Source of the DNA: Maricaulis sp. | Lineage (GTDB): Bacteria > Pseudomonadota > Alphaproteobacteria > Caulobacterales > Maricaulaceae | NCBI RefSeq assembly: GCF_030149235.1 | Contig: NZ_JASBRW010000029.1 | Span: forward strand, 1-39,841 | Direction of reading: 5' to 3' | DNA: 39,841 nucleotides | In this document: positions 1-9,093 of the stretch, one piece after another | Numbering within the stretch: the first letter of the stretch is position 1 | Layout of the letters: each line of letters starts with the position of its first letter | Position numbers and translations under genes: made by a program | The notes under the pieces: generated by a model | The model's input: only the letters and a program-made list of their open reading frames with translations | Database searches by the model: none | What the model was told of the DNA's origin: nothing

Positions 1-495
1 ATCTCCAACTTCACCCTCATCGGTGATGAAGCTGGCGCTGAATCGGACCAGGGCATGCTGATCCGCGAAGGTACCGCAGGCCAGCTCTACAACGGTATCG
101 TCACCAACTTCACCGACGAATGCCTCGACATCGACCAGGACGCGACCTTTGCTCGCCTGGCTGGTGAAGGCGCAACCGGCGCTGCTGGCGACGAGATCCT
201 GGACATCCAGTCCGTGGCTCTCGACTGCACCACCAACTTCTCTGAAAGCGGTGGCGACCCGGTCGACGTTTCGACCTGGTTCCTGAGCCGTGCCAACAAC
301 AGCGAGTACACCAACTCCCTGACGGGCACCTTCATGCCGGGTGCAAACGAAGCCGGCCTGACGGCGACGGACGTCAACGCTATCGACGCCTGGTTCATGG
401 ATGTGGACTATGTCGGTGCGATCGACCCGAACGCAGCGACGGTGGATGACACCTGGGTTGCCGGTTGGTCTTTCGAGCCGCCGTGGCTCCCGTAA
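1..495 (+). CDS. C-terminal part of an unrecognised secreted-type protein (5' end outside window)
   Basis: The reading frame is open from base 1 and ends at TAA 493-495, so at least 164 residues of a longer protein are present. I do not recognise a named family. The visible part is acidic and rich in Asn, Thr, Gly and Asp, with a short 'LIREGT...NGIVTNF' stretch that looks like a rung of a parallel beta-helix or similar extracellular repeat, and two cysteines (in 'ECLDID' and 'ALDCTT') that could pair. It ends in 'EPPWLP'. Low basic content and Asn/Thr richness suggest a periplasmic, surface or exported protein. It lies just upstream of a TonB-dependent receptor and a type II secretion operon. 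In Caulobacter a phosphate-starvation lipoprotein (ElpS) secreted by type II secretion is, as I recall, encoded near such genes; whether this is a homologue is inference only. The ATG at 55 is internal, not the start. Confidence 0.7.
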   Translation: MSNFTLIGDEAGAESDQGMLIREGTAGQLYNGIVTNFTDECLDIDQDATFARLAGEGATGAAGDEILDIQSVALDCTTNFSESGGDPVDVSTWFLSRANNSEYTNSLTGTFMPGANEAGLTATDVNAIDAWFMDVDYVGAIDPNAATVDDTWVAGWSFEPPWLP

Positions 496-512
496 GCAGC
501 AACGCATCGTCA

Positions 513-550
513 TCTCCGGCCGGTTAAGGCCGGCCGGGGATGGTTTGTTT
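513..550 (+). terminator. Hairpin terminator after the left-edge gene
   Basis: Bases 513-523 pair with 530-540 (11 bp with one G-T pair) around the 6-base loop TTAAGG, followed by the T/G-rich run TGGTTTGTTT at 541-550. It follows the stop at 495 by 17 bases. The stem overlaps the ATG at 540, which argues that the TonB-receptor gene does not start there. Confidence 0.7.
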
Positions 551-575
551 CGAATGCAGTCACATGGTGATTAAG

Positions 576-3332
576 ATGAAAACCAATCGAATTGCACTTT
601 CGGCTGCGTTGCTGGCGTCAACCACGTTGGTTCCTGTTGCAGCCTTTGCTCAGGACGAGCAGATCGAAGACCAGATCACGGTCCGTTATCAGTACATTCC
701 TGATGACCGCCGCGTGACGTCCGAGGTTTCTGCTGTCCTGTCTCTGGACGATCTTGAAACCACCGGCGATTCCGACCTCGCATCCGCGCTGGTCCGGGTT
801 ACCGGTATCTCCACCACGGGCGGCCGCTTCGCGGTTGTTCGCGGTCTCAACGAGCGTTACTCGAACACCCTCCTGAACGGCTCACCGATGCCGTCTCCGG
901 AACCGCTTCGCCGTGCCGCGCCGCTCGACATCTTCCCGACCAATGTTCTCTCGAATGTCCTGGTCCAGAAGACGGCGACGCCGCAATTCCCGGCTGAATT
1001 CGGTGGCGGTGTCATTGCCATCGAAACGGCGACCCTGCCGAATGAAGGCTTCTTCTCTGTCTCTGTCGGCGGCGGTTTCGATACCGAGACCACCGGCCAG
1101 GACGGTCTGACCTATGACGGGTCCGACACCGACTGGCTCGGCATGGACGACGGTCTCCGGGACATTCCGGGTCCGATCGCAGCCCTCTGGGATACCACGA
1201 ACTTCGCGGGTTCCCAGCTGAGCCGTGCCCAGAAGGCCGAGCTCGGTGCGTCTTTCGTCAATTCCGAGCTGTGGGTCCTGCAGACGGTCGACACCGACGC
1301 CAATGGCGACTTCTCCGTCTCTGCGGGTAATCGTTTCGACTTCGACAACTTCTCCATCGGCCTCCTCGGTGCCGCCAACTATTCCAATAGCTGGCAGACC
1401 CGTGAAGGTACGCGCGGTGATGTTGGTACCAATGGCTATGTGGCCGGTCCGCTCGATTTCGCGACCTTTACCAATGCGGTTGACGAGACGAACCTCTACA
1501 ACAACACCACGGCAACCGAGAATGTGATCGACGCGTCGGCCATGTTCTCTGCCGGCATTGATTTCTACAACGACCACGAAATCAGCTTCCTTTCCATGGT
1601 GCTGCGTTCGACCTCGAAAGAGACGCGCCGCACCCAGCGTTGGGACAACCCGTCGGAAATTGCCAACCAGATCGACAGCCTGTCCTGGTTCGAACGCGAA
1701 GTCGTGTTCAACCAGCTCAAGGGTGAGCACACCTTTGAGGACATGGGCGGTCTGGGCGTTGAATGGCGCATCTCGGACGCTACCGCGACCCGTGACGCAC
1801 CGTATGAGCGCGAGTATCGCTACGAGTATGACCGTAGCGGCAACCTGACCTATAACCCGACCATCACCTCGTCCAACTTCACCCGTTTCTCCACGGTTGA
1901 AGACGAGACGTCGGATGCTGGTGTCGATTTCGAGCTGCCGGTTACGATCGGCAATTACGATGTCGAGCTTTCGGCCGGTTTTGCCCAGATGAGCCGCGAG
2001 CGTGAAGCTGCCCAGCGCACCTTCCGCTTCCGTGCTGACTCGGACAGCTATGTTCGTGACATCGAGGACAGCCGTATCGACTATCTCTTCGCGGCGCAGA
2101 ACTTCAACACTGAAGGTTTCTACCTCGACGAAGCGAACTCGACCGACAGCTCGCCGCAGCGTTACGATGCTGTGCTCGAGACCGAGGCTTTCTACGGCGG
2201 TGTGGATGTCGAACTGAACGCGTTCCTGCGCGCCGCCTTCGGTGTCCGCTTCGAGGAAGAGACGGACTTCAACGTCCGTACTTTCGCGGTTCCGGGTGGT
2301 CTGCTGTTCGATCGTGATGTTGCCATCGACGATCTGGTTGCTACGACCACGGGCGCTGAGAATGCTATCTACTCCGAGCTCCTGGACCAGGATTACACCC
2401 TGCCGTCCGCGACCCTGACCTGGACCTTTGCTGACAATCTTCAGCTCCGGACCGGTTACTCGCAGTCGATCGCTCGTCCGCAGTTCCGCGAAATCGCGGC
2501 AGCTGAGTTCGTCGATCTGGTCACCGATAACTCCTACATCGGTAACCCCTTCCTGCGTAACACGGAGATCGAAAGCTTCGACGCCCGTCTCGAATACTAC
2601 TTCGGCCGTGAACAGTTCGTCACGCTGGGTCTCTTCCACAAGACGCTGGAAAACCCGATCGAGGAACGTATCCGTCCGGTTGGTGACACGATCTTCTACG
2701 ATTACATCAACGCACCGGAAGCAACCCTGCAGGGTTACGAGATCGAGTTCGAGAAGACGTTCGACCTGTCGAACCGCTTCAACAACGCGTTCTTTGCTGA
2801 CCGTGAGTGGTTCATCAAGACCAACTACACCAACATTTCCTCGGAAGTGTCGGTCGACAGCTCTGATGTCGTGATCGTCAATAACGGTACCCTGCGCGGT
2901 CCGGTGGCGAGCATCACATCTGCTGAAACGGTGATCCGTGATGGTCGTGAGCTGCAAGGTCAGTCCGAGCACCTGTTCAACCTGCAGCTGGGTTACGAGG
3001 CCTTCGACGGTCGCTCCCGCGCTGCTCTGTTGTACAACTACACCTCCGAGCGCATCCGTTCGGCGGAGCTGCTGACCTTCGACAGTGCTGCCAACGAAGT
3101 TGTCGTGGCCCTGCCGTCGATCATCGAGCAGGTTCCGAGCTCTCTCGACTTTGTCTACAGCCGCACCATCGAGGTTGCTGACGCTGATTGGGACGTGGGC
3201 TTCTCGGTTCGTAACATCCTTGGTGATGACTACGAAGCGACGGCTCTGGCAACCACCGCTGAGGTTGAGCTGCCGGTCGATACCTACGACGTAGGTACGT
3301 CCATCGGCTTCTCCATCTCGCGGACCTGGTAA
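576..3332 (+). CDS. TonB-dependent outer-membrane receptor
   Basis: Predicted 918-aa TonB-dependent receptor that would import an unknown ligand across the outer membrane using energy from TonB-ExbBD. From the ATG at 576 the product begins MKTNRIAL and has a typical signal peptide of about 25 residues ending in AFA before QDEQ. The plug domain (about residues 55-165) carries the family pattern 'VRGLNERYSNTLLNG' and 'FPAEFGGGVIAIET'. The rest is a beta-barrel with alternating aromatic strands, ending in 'FSISRTW' with a terminal aromatic residue. No N-terminal STN signalling domain is visible, so it is probably not a sigma/anti-sigma transducer. In-frame ATGs at 540 and 564 are rejected: 540 lies inside a terminator hairpin, and only 576 puts the signal peptide at the N-terminus, with GGTGA 5 bases upstream. 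The ligand cannot be read from the sequence. Neighbouring secreted protein and secretion genes suggest a polymer or organophosphate breakdown product. Confidence 0.93.
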   Translation: MKTNRIALSAALLASTTLVPVAAFAQDEQIEDQITVRYQYIPDDRRVTSEVSAVLSLDDLETTGDSDLASALVRVTGISTTGGRFAVVRGLNERYSNTLLNGSPMPSPEPLRRAAPLDIFPTNVLSNVLVQKTATPQFPAEFGGGVIAIETATLPNEGFFSVSVGGGFDTETTGQDGLTYDGSDTDWLGMDDGLRDIPGPIAALWDTTNFAGSQLSRAQKAELGASFVNSELWVLQTVDTDANGDFSVSAGNRFDFDNFSIGLLGAANYSNSWQTREGTRGDVGTNGYVAGPLDFATFTNAVDETNLYNNTTATENVIDASAMFSAGIDFYNDHEISFLSMVLRSTSKETRRTQRWDNPSEIANQIDSLSWFEREVVFNQLKGEHTFEDMGGLGVEWRISDATATRDAPYEREYRYEYDRSGNLTYNPTITSSNFTRFSTVEDETSDAGVDFELPVTIGNYDVELSAGFAQMSREREAAQRTFRFRADSDSYVRDIEDSRIDYLFAAQNFNTEGFYLDEANSTDSSPQRYDAVLETEAFYGGVDVELNAFLRAAFGVRFEEETDFNVRTFAVPGGLLFDRDVAIDDLVATTTGAENAIYSELLDQDYTLPSATLTWTFADNLQLRTGYSQSIARPQFREIAAAEFVDLVTDNSYIGNPFLRNTEIESFDARLEYYFGREQFVTLGLFHKTLENPIEERIRPVGDTIFYDYINAPEATLQGYEIEFEKTFDLSNRFNNAFFADREWFIKTNYTNISSEVSVDSSDVVIVNNGTLRGPVASITSAETVIRDGRELQGQSEHLFNLQLGYEAFDGRSRAALLYNYTSERIRSAELLTFDSAANEVVVALPSIIEQVPSSLDFVYSRTIEVADADWDVGFSVRNILGDDYEATALATTAEVELPVDTYDVGTSIGFSISRTW

Positions 3333-3341
3333 GACTTCAGG

Positions 3342-3380
3342 ACGGGGCGGGTTTTGCGAAACCCGCCCCGTTCTTATGTC
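3342..3380 (+). terminator. Rho-independent terminator after the TonB receptor
   Basis: A perfect 13-bp stem (3342-3354 with 3359-3371, ACGGGGCGGGTTT / AAACCCGCCCCGT) with a 4-base loop TGCG is followed by a T-rich tail, TTCTTATGTCATTTT. It sits 10 bases after the receptor stop codon and separates that gene from the gsp operon, which must therefore have its own promoter in about 3380-3500. I could not identify a convincing -35/-10 there. Confidence 0.9.
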
Positions 3381-3507
3381 ATTTTCTTTCGGGAAACCAC
3401 GAAACGTCGTTAAACTGACGCATGACGCGTATATCGGATACCTCTCCGACGGGGTTTATCCCTTCAACGCGTTGAAAGCCTGACCGAAACGGCAGGTACA
3501 GGTGACC

Positions 3508-4401
3508 ATGGCAGACATGATTTCCTTCACGGGTCAGACTTTCCGGAAGCCCAAGCTTTCCGCGATCGCGAAGCTTGCTGTGCCGCTCGCCAATACGCTT
3601 TTGATTATTTTTGTCGCCTATGTTCTGGCGCGCGTAATATGGCTGATCGCCTTTGGCGCCAGTGCCGGCGACTTCTCGACCGGCCCGGCGACCGCCGGTC
3701 GCGGTGCTGCTGCGCCGGCTTATCTCGCCGATACCGGCCGCCTGCGCGATGTCAGCCTGTTCGCCGACCGCCGTGCGATCGACGACGCTCCGGTACAGAC
3801 CGCCCAGGTCGCTCCTGAAACCCAGCTTAATCTGACCCTTCACGGTGTCCGTCGCGGTGCCAGCGCCGATGAGGGGGCCGCCATCATCCAGGCGCCCGGA
3901 ACCGGGCAACGTTTTGTGCGTACCGGTGCCGAGATCATCGACGGGGTGACGCTAAACGAGGTGCATGCCGACTATGTCATCATCAGCCGGCGCGGCATAA
4001 GCGAGTCGCTCTATCTGCGAGAGGACCGCCGCGATGGCTCCAGCAGCGGCTCCGTTGTCGCGCCGACGGAAGCGGTCGGCAATACCTCGATCCGCAGCGC
4101 CGTGCGCGGCGGGACGGCCCGTAATATCGCCGAGCGCATCGATGTCGGCGGCCTGTTCGAGGTCGAGCCGCGCTATGACGGCGCCAATATCGTCGGTTAT
4201 CGCTTTGCCAGCGGCAATACAGCCCTGCTGCAGAGTGTCGGCCTGCGCATGGGCGATATCGTGACCGGCGTCGATGGCGAAGCCGTCACCGATGTCGAAG
4301 CCCTCGAAACCGTATTTGAGGCGCTCGAAGACAATGAGCGCGTTAGTATTTCCGTTGTCCGCAATGGAATCCCGATCAATCTCGAACTGGAATTGCCGTG
4401 A
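3508..4401 (+). CDS. gspC: Type II secretion system protein GspC
   Basis: Inner-membrane protein that links the assembly platform to the secretin GspD and may help select cargo. About 297 aa. A short cytoplasmic N-terminus is followed by one transmembrane helix (about residues 22-49), a proline/alanine linker, the homology-region domain (about 83-178, with 'LHGVRRGASADEGAAII' and 'SRRGISESLYLRED') and a C-terminal PDZ domain (about 213-297, 'SVGLRMGDIVTGVDGEAV'), the classical GspC layout. First gene of the gspC-N operon. Its stop TGA overlaps the gspD ATG by one base (TGATG), implying translational coupling. A GTG at 3502 is also in frame. ATG 3508 was preferred because AGG at 3500-3502 lies 5 bases upstream, but 3502 cannot be excluded. 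Confidence 0.92.
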   Translation: MADMISFTGQTFRKPKLSAIAKLAVPLANTLLIIFVAYVLARVIWLIAFGASAGDFSTGPATAGRGAAAPAYLADTGRLRDVSLFADRRAIDDAPVQTAQVAPETQLNLTLHGVRRGASADEGAAIIQAPGTGQRFVRTGAEIIDGVTLNEVHADYVIISRRGISESLYLREDRRDGSSSGSVVAPTEAVGNTSIRSAVRGGTARNIAERIDVGGLFEVEPRYDGANIVGYRFASGNTALLQSVGLRMGDIVTGVDGEAVTDVEALETVFEALEDNERVSISVVRNGIPINLELELP

Positions 4402-6347
4402 TGTTTGTGACCGTGAAGAACGCCTTCGCCGCTCTGATCGCCGCCAGCCTGCTTGTTGCCGCCGCCACGGTGGTACGGGCCCAGGATAACCTGGTGAACT
4501 TCAACCAGGCCGAAATCCAGGCCGTGATTGACGACGTGTCCTCGGTGACCGGCTATACGTTTATCGTCGATCCCAATGTGCGCGGCCGGGTGACCATCAC
4601 CTCGCAGACCCCGCTCACCGCGGATCAGTATTTCCAGGTCTTCCTCTCCACCATGCGCGTGCATGGCTACACCGTCGTGCCGACCGCTTCGGGGGCCTAC
4701 CAGATCGTGCCGGACCAGGTCGGTTCGCGCAGCGCTGGTCCGGTGAACGAGAATATTCGCGGTGACCAGTATGTAACCGCCGTCCTGCGCCTCAATCATG
4801 TCGGCGTGCGCGAGGCGATCAATGTCGTGCGCCCGCTCGTCCACCCGCAAGGTGCGATCAATGCGACCCAGACCGGCAATGCGCTGGTCGTGGTGGATTA
4901 TGCGGAAAACCTGCAGCGCATTCGCGCCGTCATACGCGATCTCGACCGTGACACCTCGGTGTATGAGATGGTCGAGCTGCAGAATGTCTCTGCGGCCGAG
5001 ATCTCCCGCATCATCGAGACCGTGCGGACCCGCAATGCCTCCGGCGAGGATGATCTGAGCTTCAATGTGACCGTCGCGCCGATCCCGGCCTCCAATACGG
5101 TCCTCCTGCGCGGCAATCCGCGTGCGGTGCAGCAGATGGCCCGTCTCGTGCGCGAGGTCGACAGCGTCAGCCAGGCCAACCAGAACTTCCGCGTCATTAC
5201 CCTTGATCATGCCGATGGCGAGCAATTACTGCCGATCCTGCAGGAAGTGGTCGACACGCTCAGCAGCAATGAGGACGGCAGTGGCCGCCGCGCCAGCGTC
5301 GCCCATCACGCGCCGACCAATTCCATTATCATCAACGCCGAGCCTGATATTCAGCGCGAGCTCGAACTGGTTGTCAGCCAGCTCGACATCCGCCGCCCGC
5401 AGGTGCTTGTCGAAGGCATTATCGTCGAGATTTCCGACTCCACCGCCCAGGAGCTCGGCGTGCAGATGTTGCTCGCAGGCACGGGCAGCTCGGATACGCC
5501 GCTGGCCATGACCCGTTTCAACAACAACACGCCGGACCTGCTGTCGCTGGCCGGCGCCATCGCGTCGCCGGGTGATGACGTCACCAACACCTCGCTACAG
5601 GATGCGGCCCTGGCGTCCCTGCTCGGCGCCAGCGGTGCCACGCTCGGTTTTGGCGGCCAGAATTCCGACGGAACCCTGTTCGGCCTGGTGCTCAATGCCG
5701 TCGACAGCGACGCTGACAGCAACCTGCTGGCCACGCCGTCCATCCTAGCGATGGACAATGAGGAAGCCTCCTTCCTCTCCGGCCAGGAAATCCCGATCAC
5801 CACGGGTGAAGCGCTGGGTTCGAACAATTCCAACCCCTTCCGCACGGTTGATCGTGAAGAGGTTGGCGTGAAGCTCCTGGTGCGTCCGCAGATCACCGAT
5901 GGCGATACCGTCCGCCTCTATATCGAGCAGGAGGTGTCCTCCGTCGCCGGTACGGTCAGCACGACCTCGTCGGACCTGATCACCAACAAGCGCTCGATCG
6001 CGACCACGGTGCTCGCCGATAATGGCGAGATCATCGTGTTGGGCGGCCTGATCGAGCAGGATGACCAGGCTACGGCCAATGGCGTGCCCGTGCTGGGGGA
6101 TGTGCCGGGGCTTGGCCGTCTGTTCCGATCGGAGAGCGAAACCGTTGTGCGCCGCAATCTCATGGTTTTCATCCGCCCGACCATTATCCGCAGTGAGGCG
6201 GACATGCAGGCGGTGACCGAGAATCGTTACGACTATATTGCCGGCCAGCAGCGCATGGCCGATGAGAGCGGTGAAAGTAGCCTGCAGACCATTATGAACA
6301 TGCTGATGGTCGACATGCCTGAAACCGGGACGCGTGATGACCGCTAG
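4401..6347 (+). CDS. gspD: Type II secretion outer-membrane secretin GspD
   Basis: Secretin, 648 aa, forming the multimeric outer-membrane channel for folded exoproteins. A signal peptide (about residues 1-27, ending VRA before QDN) leads into N0 (about 28-105) and the repeated N1-N3 domains (about 120-330), then the secretin core (about 335-597). The core shows 'QVLVEGIIVEIS', 'NLLATPSILAMDNEEASF', 'GQEIPITTG', 'GGLIEQDD', 'VPVLGDVPGLGRLF' and 'RRNLMVFIRPTI', all secretin signatures. A C-terminal extension of about 50 residues, which could contact a pilotin, follows. It starts at the ATG overlapping the gspC stop; the GTG at 4398 is a possible alternative. It overlaps gspE by 11 bases. A candidate pilotin-like lipoprotein lies at 14501-15010. 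Confidence 0.97.
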   Translation: MFVTVKNAFAALIAASLLVAAATVVRAQDNLVNFNQAEIQAVIDDVSSVTGYTFIVDPNVRGRVTITSQTPLTADQYFQVFLSTMRVHGYTVVPTASGAYQIVPDQVGSRSAGPVNENIRGDQYVTAVLRLNHVGVREAINVVRPLVHPQGAINATQTGNALVVVDYAENLQRIRAVIRDLDRDTSVYEMVELQNVSAAEISRIIETVRTRNASGEDDLSFNVTVAPIPASNTVLLRGNPRAVQQMARLVREVDSVSQANQNFRVITLDHADGEQLLPILQEVVDTLSSNEDGSGRRASVAHHAPTNSIIINAEPDIQRELELVVSQLDIRRPQVLVEGIIVEISDSTAQELGVQMLLAGTGSSDTPLAMTRFNNNTPDLLSLAGAIASPGDDVTNTSLQDAALASLLGASGATLGFGGQNSDGTLFGLVLNAVDSDADSNLLATPSILAMDNEEASFLSGQEIPITTGEALGSNNSNPFRTVDREEVGVKLLVRPQITDGDTVRLYIEQEVSSVAGTVSTTSSDLITNKRSIATTVLADNGEIIVLGGLIEQDDQATANGVPVLGDVPGLGRLFRSESETVVRRNLMVFIRPTIIRSEADMQAVTENRYDYIAGQQRMADESGESSLQTIMNMLMVDMPETGTRDDR

Positions 6348-7860
6348 CGCATCAGAGACCACAGCGCCGAGTACGCGCGAGACCTCTCCGGTGACCTATG
6401 CCTATGCCCGTCAGAAGGGCGTCGCCTACCAGCCGGGAGAGCCGGGCGCATTCCTGTTGCGCGCCGGTGCGGATCGCCGTGCGCTGGTCGAGTTGCGCCG
6501 CGTGGTCGGCCGCACTCTGCCGATTACCGAATGTGATGCAGCGGCCTTCGACAAGGCGCTGTCCGATATCTACGCCTTCGACGCCATGGACGCCCAGGGT
6601 ATGGAGGCGGAAGAACAGGATGAAAGCCTGTCCCGCCTGATTGACGAAATTCCGAAGACCGAAGATCTGCTCGACAGTGCGTCTGATGCGCCGATTATCC
6701 GCCTGATCAACGGCATGATTGCCGAAGCCGTCCGCACCGCGGCCTCCGATGTCCATGTCGAGCCCTATGAGGACCGTGTCTCGATCCGTTATCGCATCGA
6801 CGGCGTCCTGCGCGAGACCGTGTCGGTGTCGCAGAAGCTAGCCTCGCCCTTGGTCTCCCGCATCAAGGTGATGGCGCGCCTGGATATCTCGGAAAAGCGC
6901 GTGCCGCAGGATGGCCGCCTGACCATCACGCTGGGTGGCAAGGCGGTCGATGTCCGAGTATCGACCCTGCCGTCGCGCTATGGCGAGCGCGTCGTTCTGC
7001 GCTTGCTGGACAATTCCCAGGCCCGCTACAGTCTCGAGGATCTCGGCATGCCGGCCGACATGCTGGACGATATGCGCAAGGCACTGGCCCAGCCCAATGG
7101 CATCGTCCTTGTCACCGGCCCGACCGGTGCCGGCAAGACCACGACGCTCTATGCCGGGCTCAACCTGCTCAATGATGCCACGCGCAATATCCTCACCGTC
7201 GAGGATCCGGTCGAATATGCCATCGACGGCATCGGCCAGACCCAGGTCAATGCCAAGGTCGGCATGACATTCGCAGCGGGCCTGCGCGCCATCCTGCGTC
7301 AGGATCCCGATATCGTCATGGTCGGCGAGATCCGCGATGTCGAGACCGCCCAGATCGCGGTCCAGGCCAGCCTCACCGGTCACCTGGTTCTGTCCACCGT
7401 GCATACCAATTCCGCGGTGGCTGCCATTGCGCGCCTGCGCGACATGGGCGTGGAAAGCTATCTCCTCGCCTCCACTCTGACGGCAATCCTGGCCCAGCGT
7501 CTCGTGCGCCGGCTCTGCCCGCATTGCCGTGAGGCCCACGACCCGGACGCGGCAGAGCTTGAATTACTCGGCCTGCCGGCCAATACCGATGCCCAGCTCT
7601 ATCGCCCGGTCGGCTGTTCGCACTGTAATCAGCTGGGCTATGAAGGCCGGACCGGAATTTATGAGCTGGTCATGGTCGATGACGCGCTGCGCCGTCTGAT
7701 CCATGACGATGCTCGTGAGGCCGATATGGCCGGGCATGCTTTCGACAATCGCAAGACGCTGTTCGATAACGGTATCGAGCTCGTTTTGAACGGAACGACC
7801 AGCCTGTCGGAAGTCCTGCGCGTTTGCCGCGAGGACGGAGAGCGCAATGCCGGCCTTTGA
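6337..7860 (+). CDS. gspE: Type II secretion ATPase GspE
   Basis: Cytoplasmic hexameric ATPase, about 507 aa, that drives pseudopilus assembly. The N-terminal GspE domain (about 20-120) is followed by the catalytic core: Walker A 'GPTGAGKTTT' (from about residue 261), the Asp box 'EDPVEYAIDGIGQTQVN', Walker B 'QDPDIVMVGEIRD' (about 322-334) and His box 'TGHLVLSTVHTN'. A zinc-binding element with two CxxC pairs (C394/C397 and C427/C430) is present, as in classical GspE. Start ATG 6337 overlaps gspD by 11 bases; GTG 6334 is an alternative. All catalytic motifs are intact, so the enzyme should be active. Confidence 0.97.
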   Translation: MTASASETTAPSTRETSPVTYAYARQKGVAYQPGEPGAFLLRAGADRRALVELRRVVGRTLPITECDAAAFDKALSDIYAFDAMDAQGMEAEEQDESLSRLIDEIPKTEDLLDSASDAPIIRLINGMIAEAVRTAASDVHVEPYEDRVSIRYRIDGVLRETVSVSQKLASPLVSRIKVMARLDISEKRVPQDGRLTITLGGKAVDVRVSTLPSRYGERVVLRLLDNSQARYSLEDLGMPADMLDDMRKALAQPNGIVLVTGPTGAGKTTTLYAGLNLLNDATRNILTVEDPVEYAIDGIGQTQVNAKVGMTFAAGLRAILRQDPDIVMVGEIRDVETAQIAVQASLTGHLVLSTVHTNSAVAAIARLRDMGVESYLLASTLTAILAQRLVRRLCPHCREAHDPDAAELELLGLPANTDAQLYRPVGCSHCNQLGYEGRTGIYELVMVDDALRRLIHDDAREADMAGHAFDNRKTLFDNGIELVLNGTTSLSEVLRVCREDGERNAGL

Positions 7861-9082
7861 GTATGAGGCCCTCGACAAGGCGGGAAAGAAGTCCAAGGGG
7901 ATGATCACCGCCGATAGCGAGGTCGCTGCCCGGCGCGAACTGCGCAGCCGGTCGATGGCCCCATTGACGATACGGCATGCCGATGAGCGCAAGCCACGCC
8001 CAAGCGGTCAGGGCGCCTCCTTCAATATCCAGTTGACCCAGTCCGAGCTGTCGGGTCGCGAGCTGATGCTGATCACCCGCCAGCTGGCCAGCCTCATCGG
8101 GGCGGGGATGCCGATTGCGGAAAGCCTTGGTCTGGTGGCCGAACAGGGCGGGCGGCACCATTTGCGGCGCATTCTGATGGCGGTGCGCGTGCGGGTGACC
8201 GAGGGTGAGCGCCTGTCCGATGCCCTCGACGGTTTCCCCAAATCCTTCCCCGCAGTCTATCGCGCCATGGTCGCGGCCGGCGAGACGGCCGGCGGGCTGG
8301 GCGAGGTGCTCGAGCGTCTGGCCGATTATCTGGAGAAAGAACAGGCGGTTAGGACCCGTGTCACCGGAGCGCTGATCTATCCAGCAGTCTTGACGACCGT
8401 CGCCGTGGGCGTGATCGCCCTGCTGATGACCTTCGTGGTGCCGCGTATCGCCGAGCAATTCACCGGCATGGGCATGACGCTGCCGCTTCTGACCCGGGTG
8501 ATGATCTCTATCTCCGGTTTCATGCAGGATTTCTGGCCGTTTCTGGTGGGCGGGCTGTTCGCCCTGGTTCTGCTTAGCGGCTTCCTTCTGCGCCAGGACA
8601 GTGTCCGGACGGTGTTTGACGGGGTGGTTTCCCGTCTGCCCTTGATCGGAGCGTTCCTGCGTCATGTCGAGGCGGCCCGTTTCTGCCGCACCATGGGCAT
8701 TCTGGTGGAAAGCGGTGCGGTCCTGCCCGATGCCCTGAGGGCGGCCCGGCGAGCGGCCGGAAATCTGGCTTTTAAGGGCCGGCTCGAGCTGGTGATCCGC
8801 GATATCGAGACCGGGCGAGGCCTGTCCGATGCCATGCGCGCTCGCGGCTGGTTCCCGGCATTGGCCCTGTTCATGATCGCCGCCGGCGAGCGCTCCGGCG
8901 CTCTGGGCGAGATGTTCCGCCGCTCCGCCGATCAGCTCGAACAGGATCTCGACAGTTCCATCACCGTTGGTCTCAACCTGCTTGAACCGGCCATTCTTCT
9001 TATTCTCGGGGTCGGGGTCGGATTGATTGTCCTGTCCGTCCTGCTGCCGATCCTGCAACTCAATACAATGCCGCTCGGCTAG
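7847..9082 (+). CDS. gspF: Type II secretion inner-membrane platform protein GspF
   Basis: Polytopic platform protein, 411 aa, that couples the GspE ATPase to pseudopilin addition. The N-terminus 'MPAFEYEALDKAGKKSKG' is a family signature. Two repeated T2SSF cytoplasmic domains (about 68-172 and 271-370) alternate with membrane helices at about 173-199, 227-248 and 375-402, matching the three-helix GspF topology. The phrase 'AGETAGGLGEVLERLADYLE' in the first half is echoed by 'AGERSGALGEMFRRSADQLE' in the second, showing the internal duplication. Its ATG lies inside the last codons of gspE (14-base overlap). The stop is followed by GGGAGAG, the ribosome site of gspG. Confidence 0.96.
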   Translation: MPAFEYEALDKAGKKSKGMITADSEVAARRELRSRSMAPLTIRHADERKPRPSGQGASFNIQLTQSELSGRELMLITRQLASLIGAGMPIAESLGLVAEQGGRHHLRRILMAVRVRVTEGERLSDALDGFPKSFPAVYRAMVAAGETAGGLGEVLERLADYLEKEQAVRTRVTGALIYPAVLTTVAVGVIALLMTFVVPRIAEQFTGMGMTLPLLTRVMISISGFMQDFWPFLVGGLFALVLLSGFLLRQDSVRTVFDGVVSRLPLIGAFLRHVEAARFCRTMGILVESGAVLPDALRAARRAAGNLAFKGRLELVIRDIETGRGLSDAMRARGWFPALALFMIAAGERSGALGEMFRRSADQLEQDLDSSITVGLNLLEPAILLILGVGVGLIVLSVLLPILQLNTMPLG

Positions 9083-9093
9083 GGAGAGACCTG

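Noticed and set aside
540..575. Extension of the TonB receptor to the ATG at 540
   Set aside because: It would place 12 extra residues before the signal peptide, and the ATG is inside a terminator stem.
882..2972. A 696-codon minus-strand frame across the TonB receptor
   Set aside because: Shadow frame opposite a clear receptor gene; no start signal and no family resemblance.
7670..9058. A 462-codon minus-strand frame across gspE/gspF
   Set aside because: Gln/His/Gly/Arg-rich shadow translation opposite well-supported gspF.
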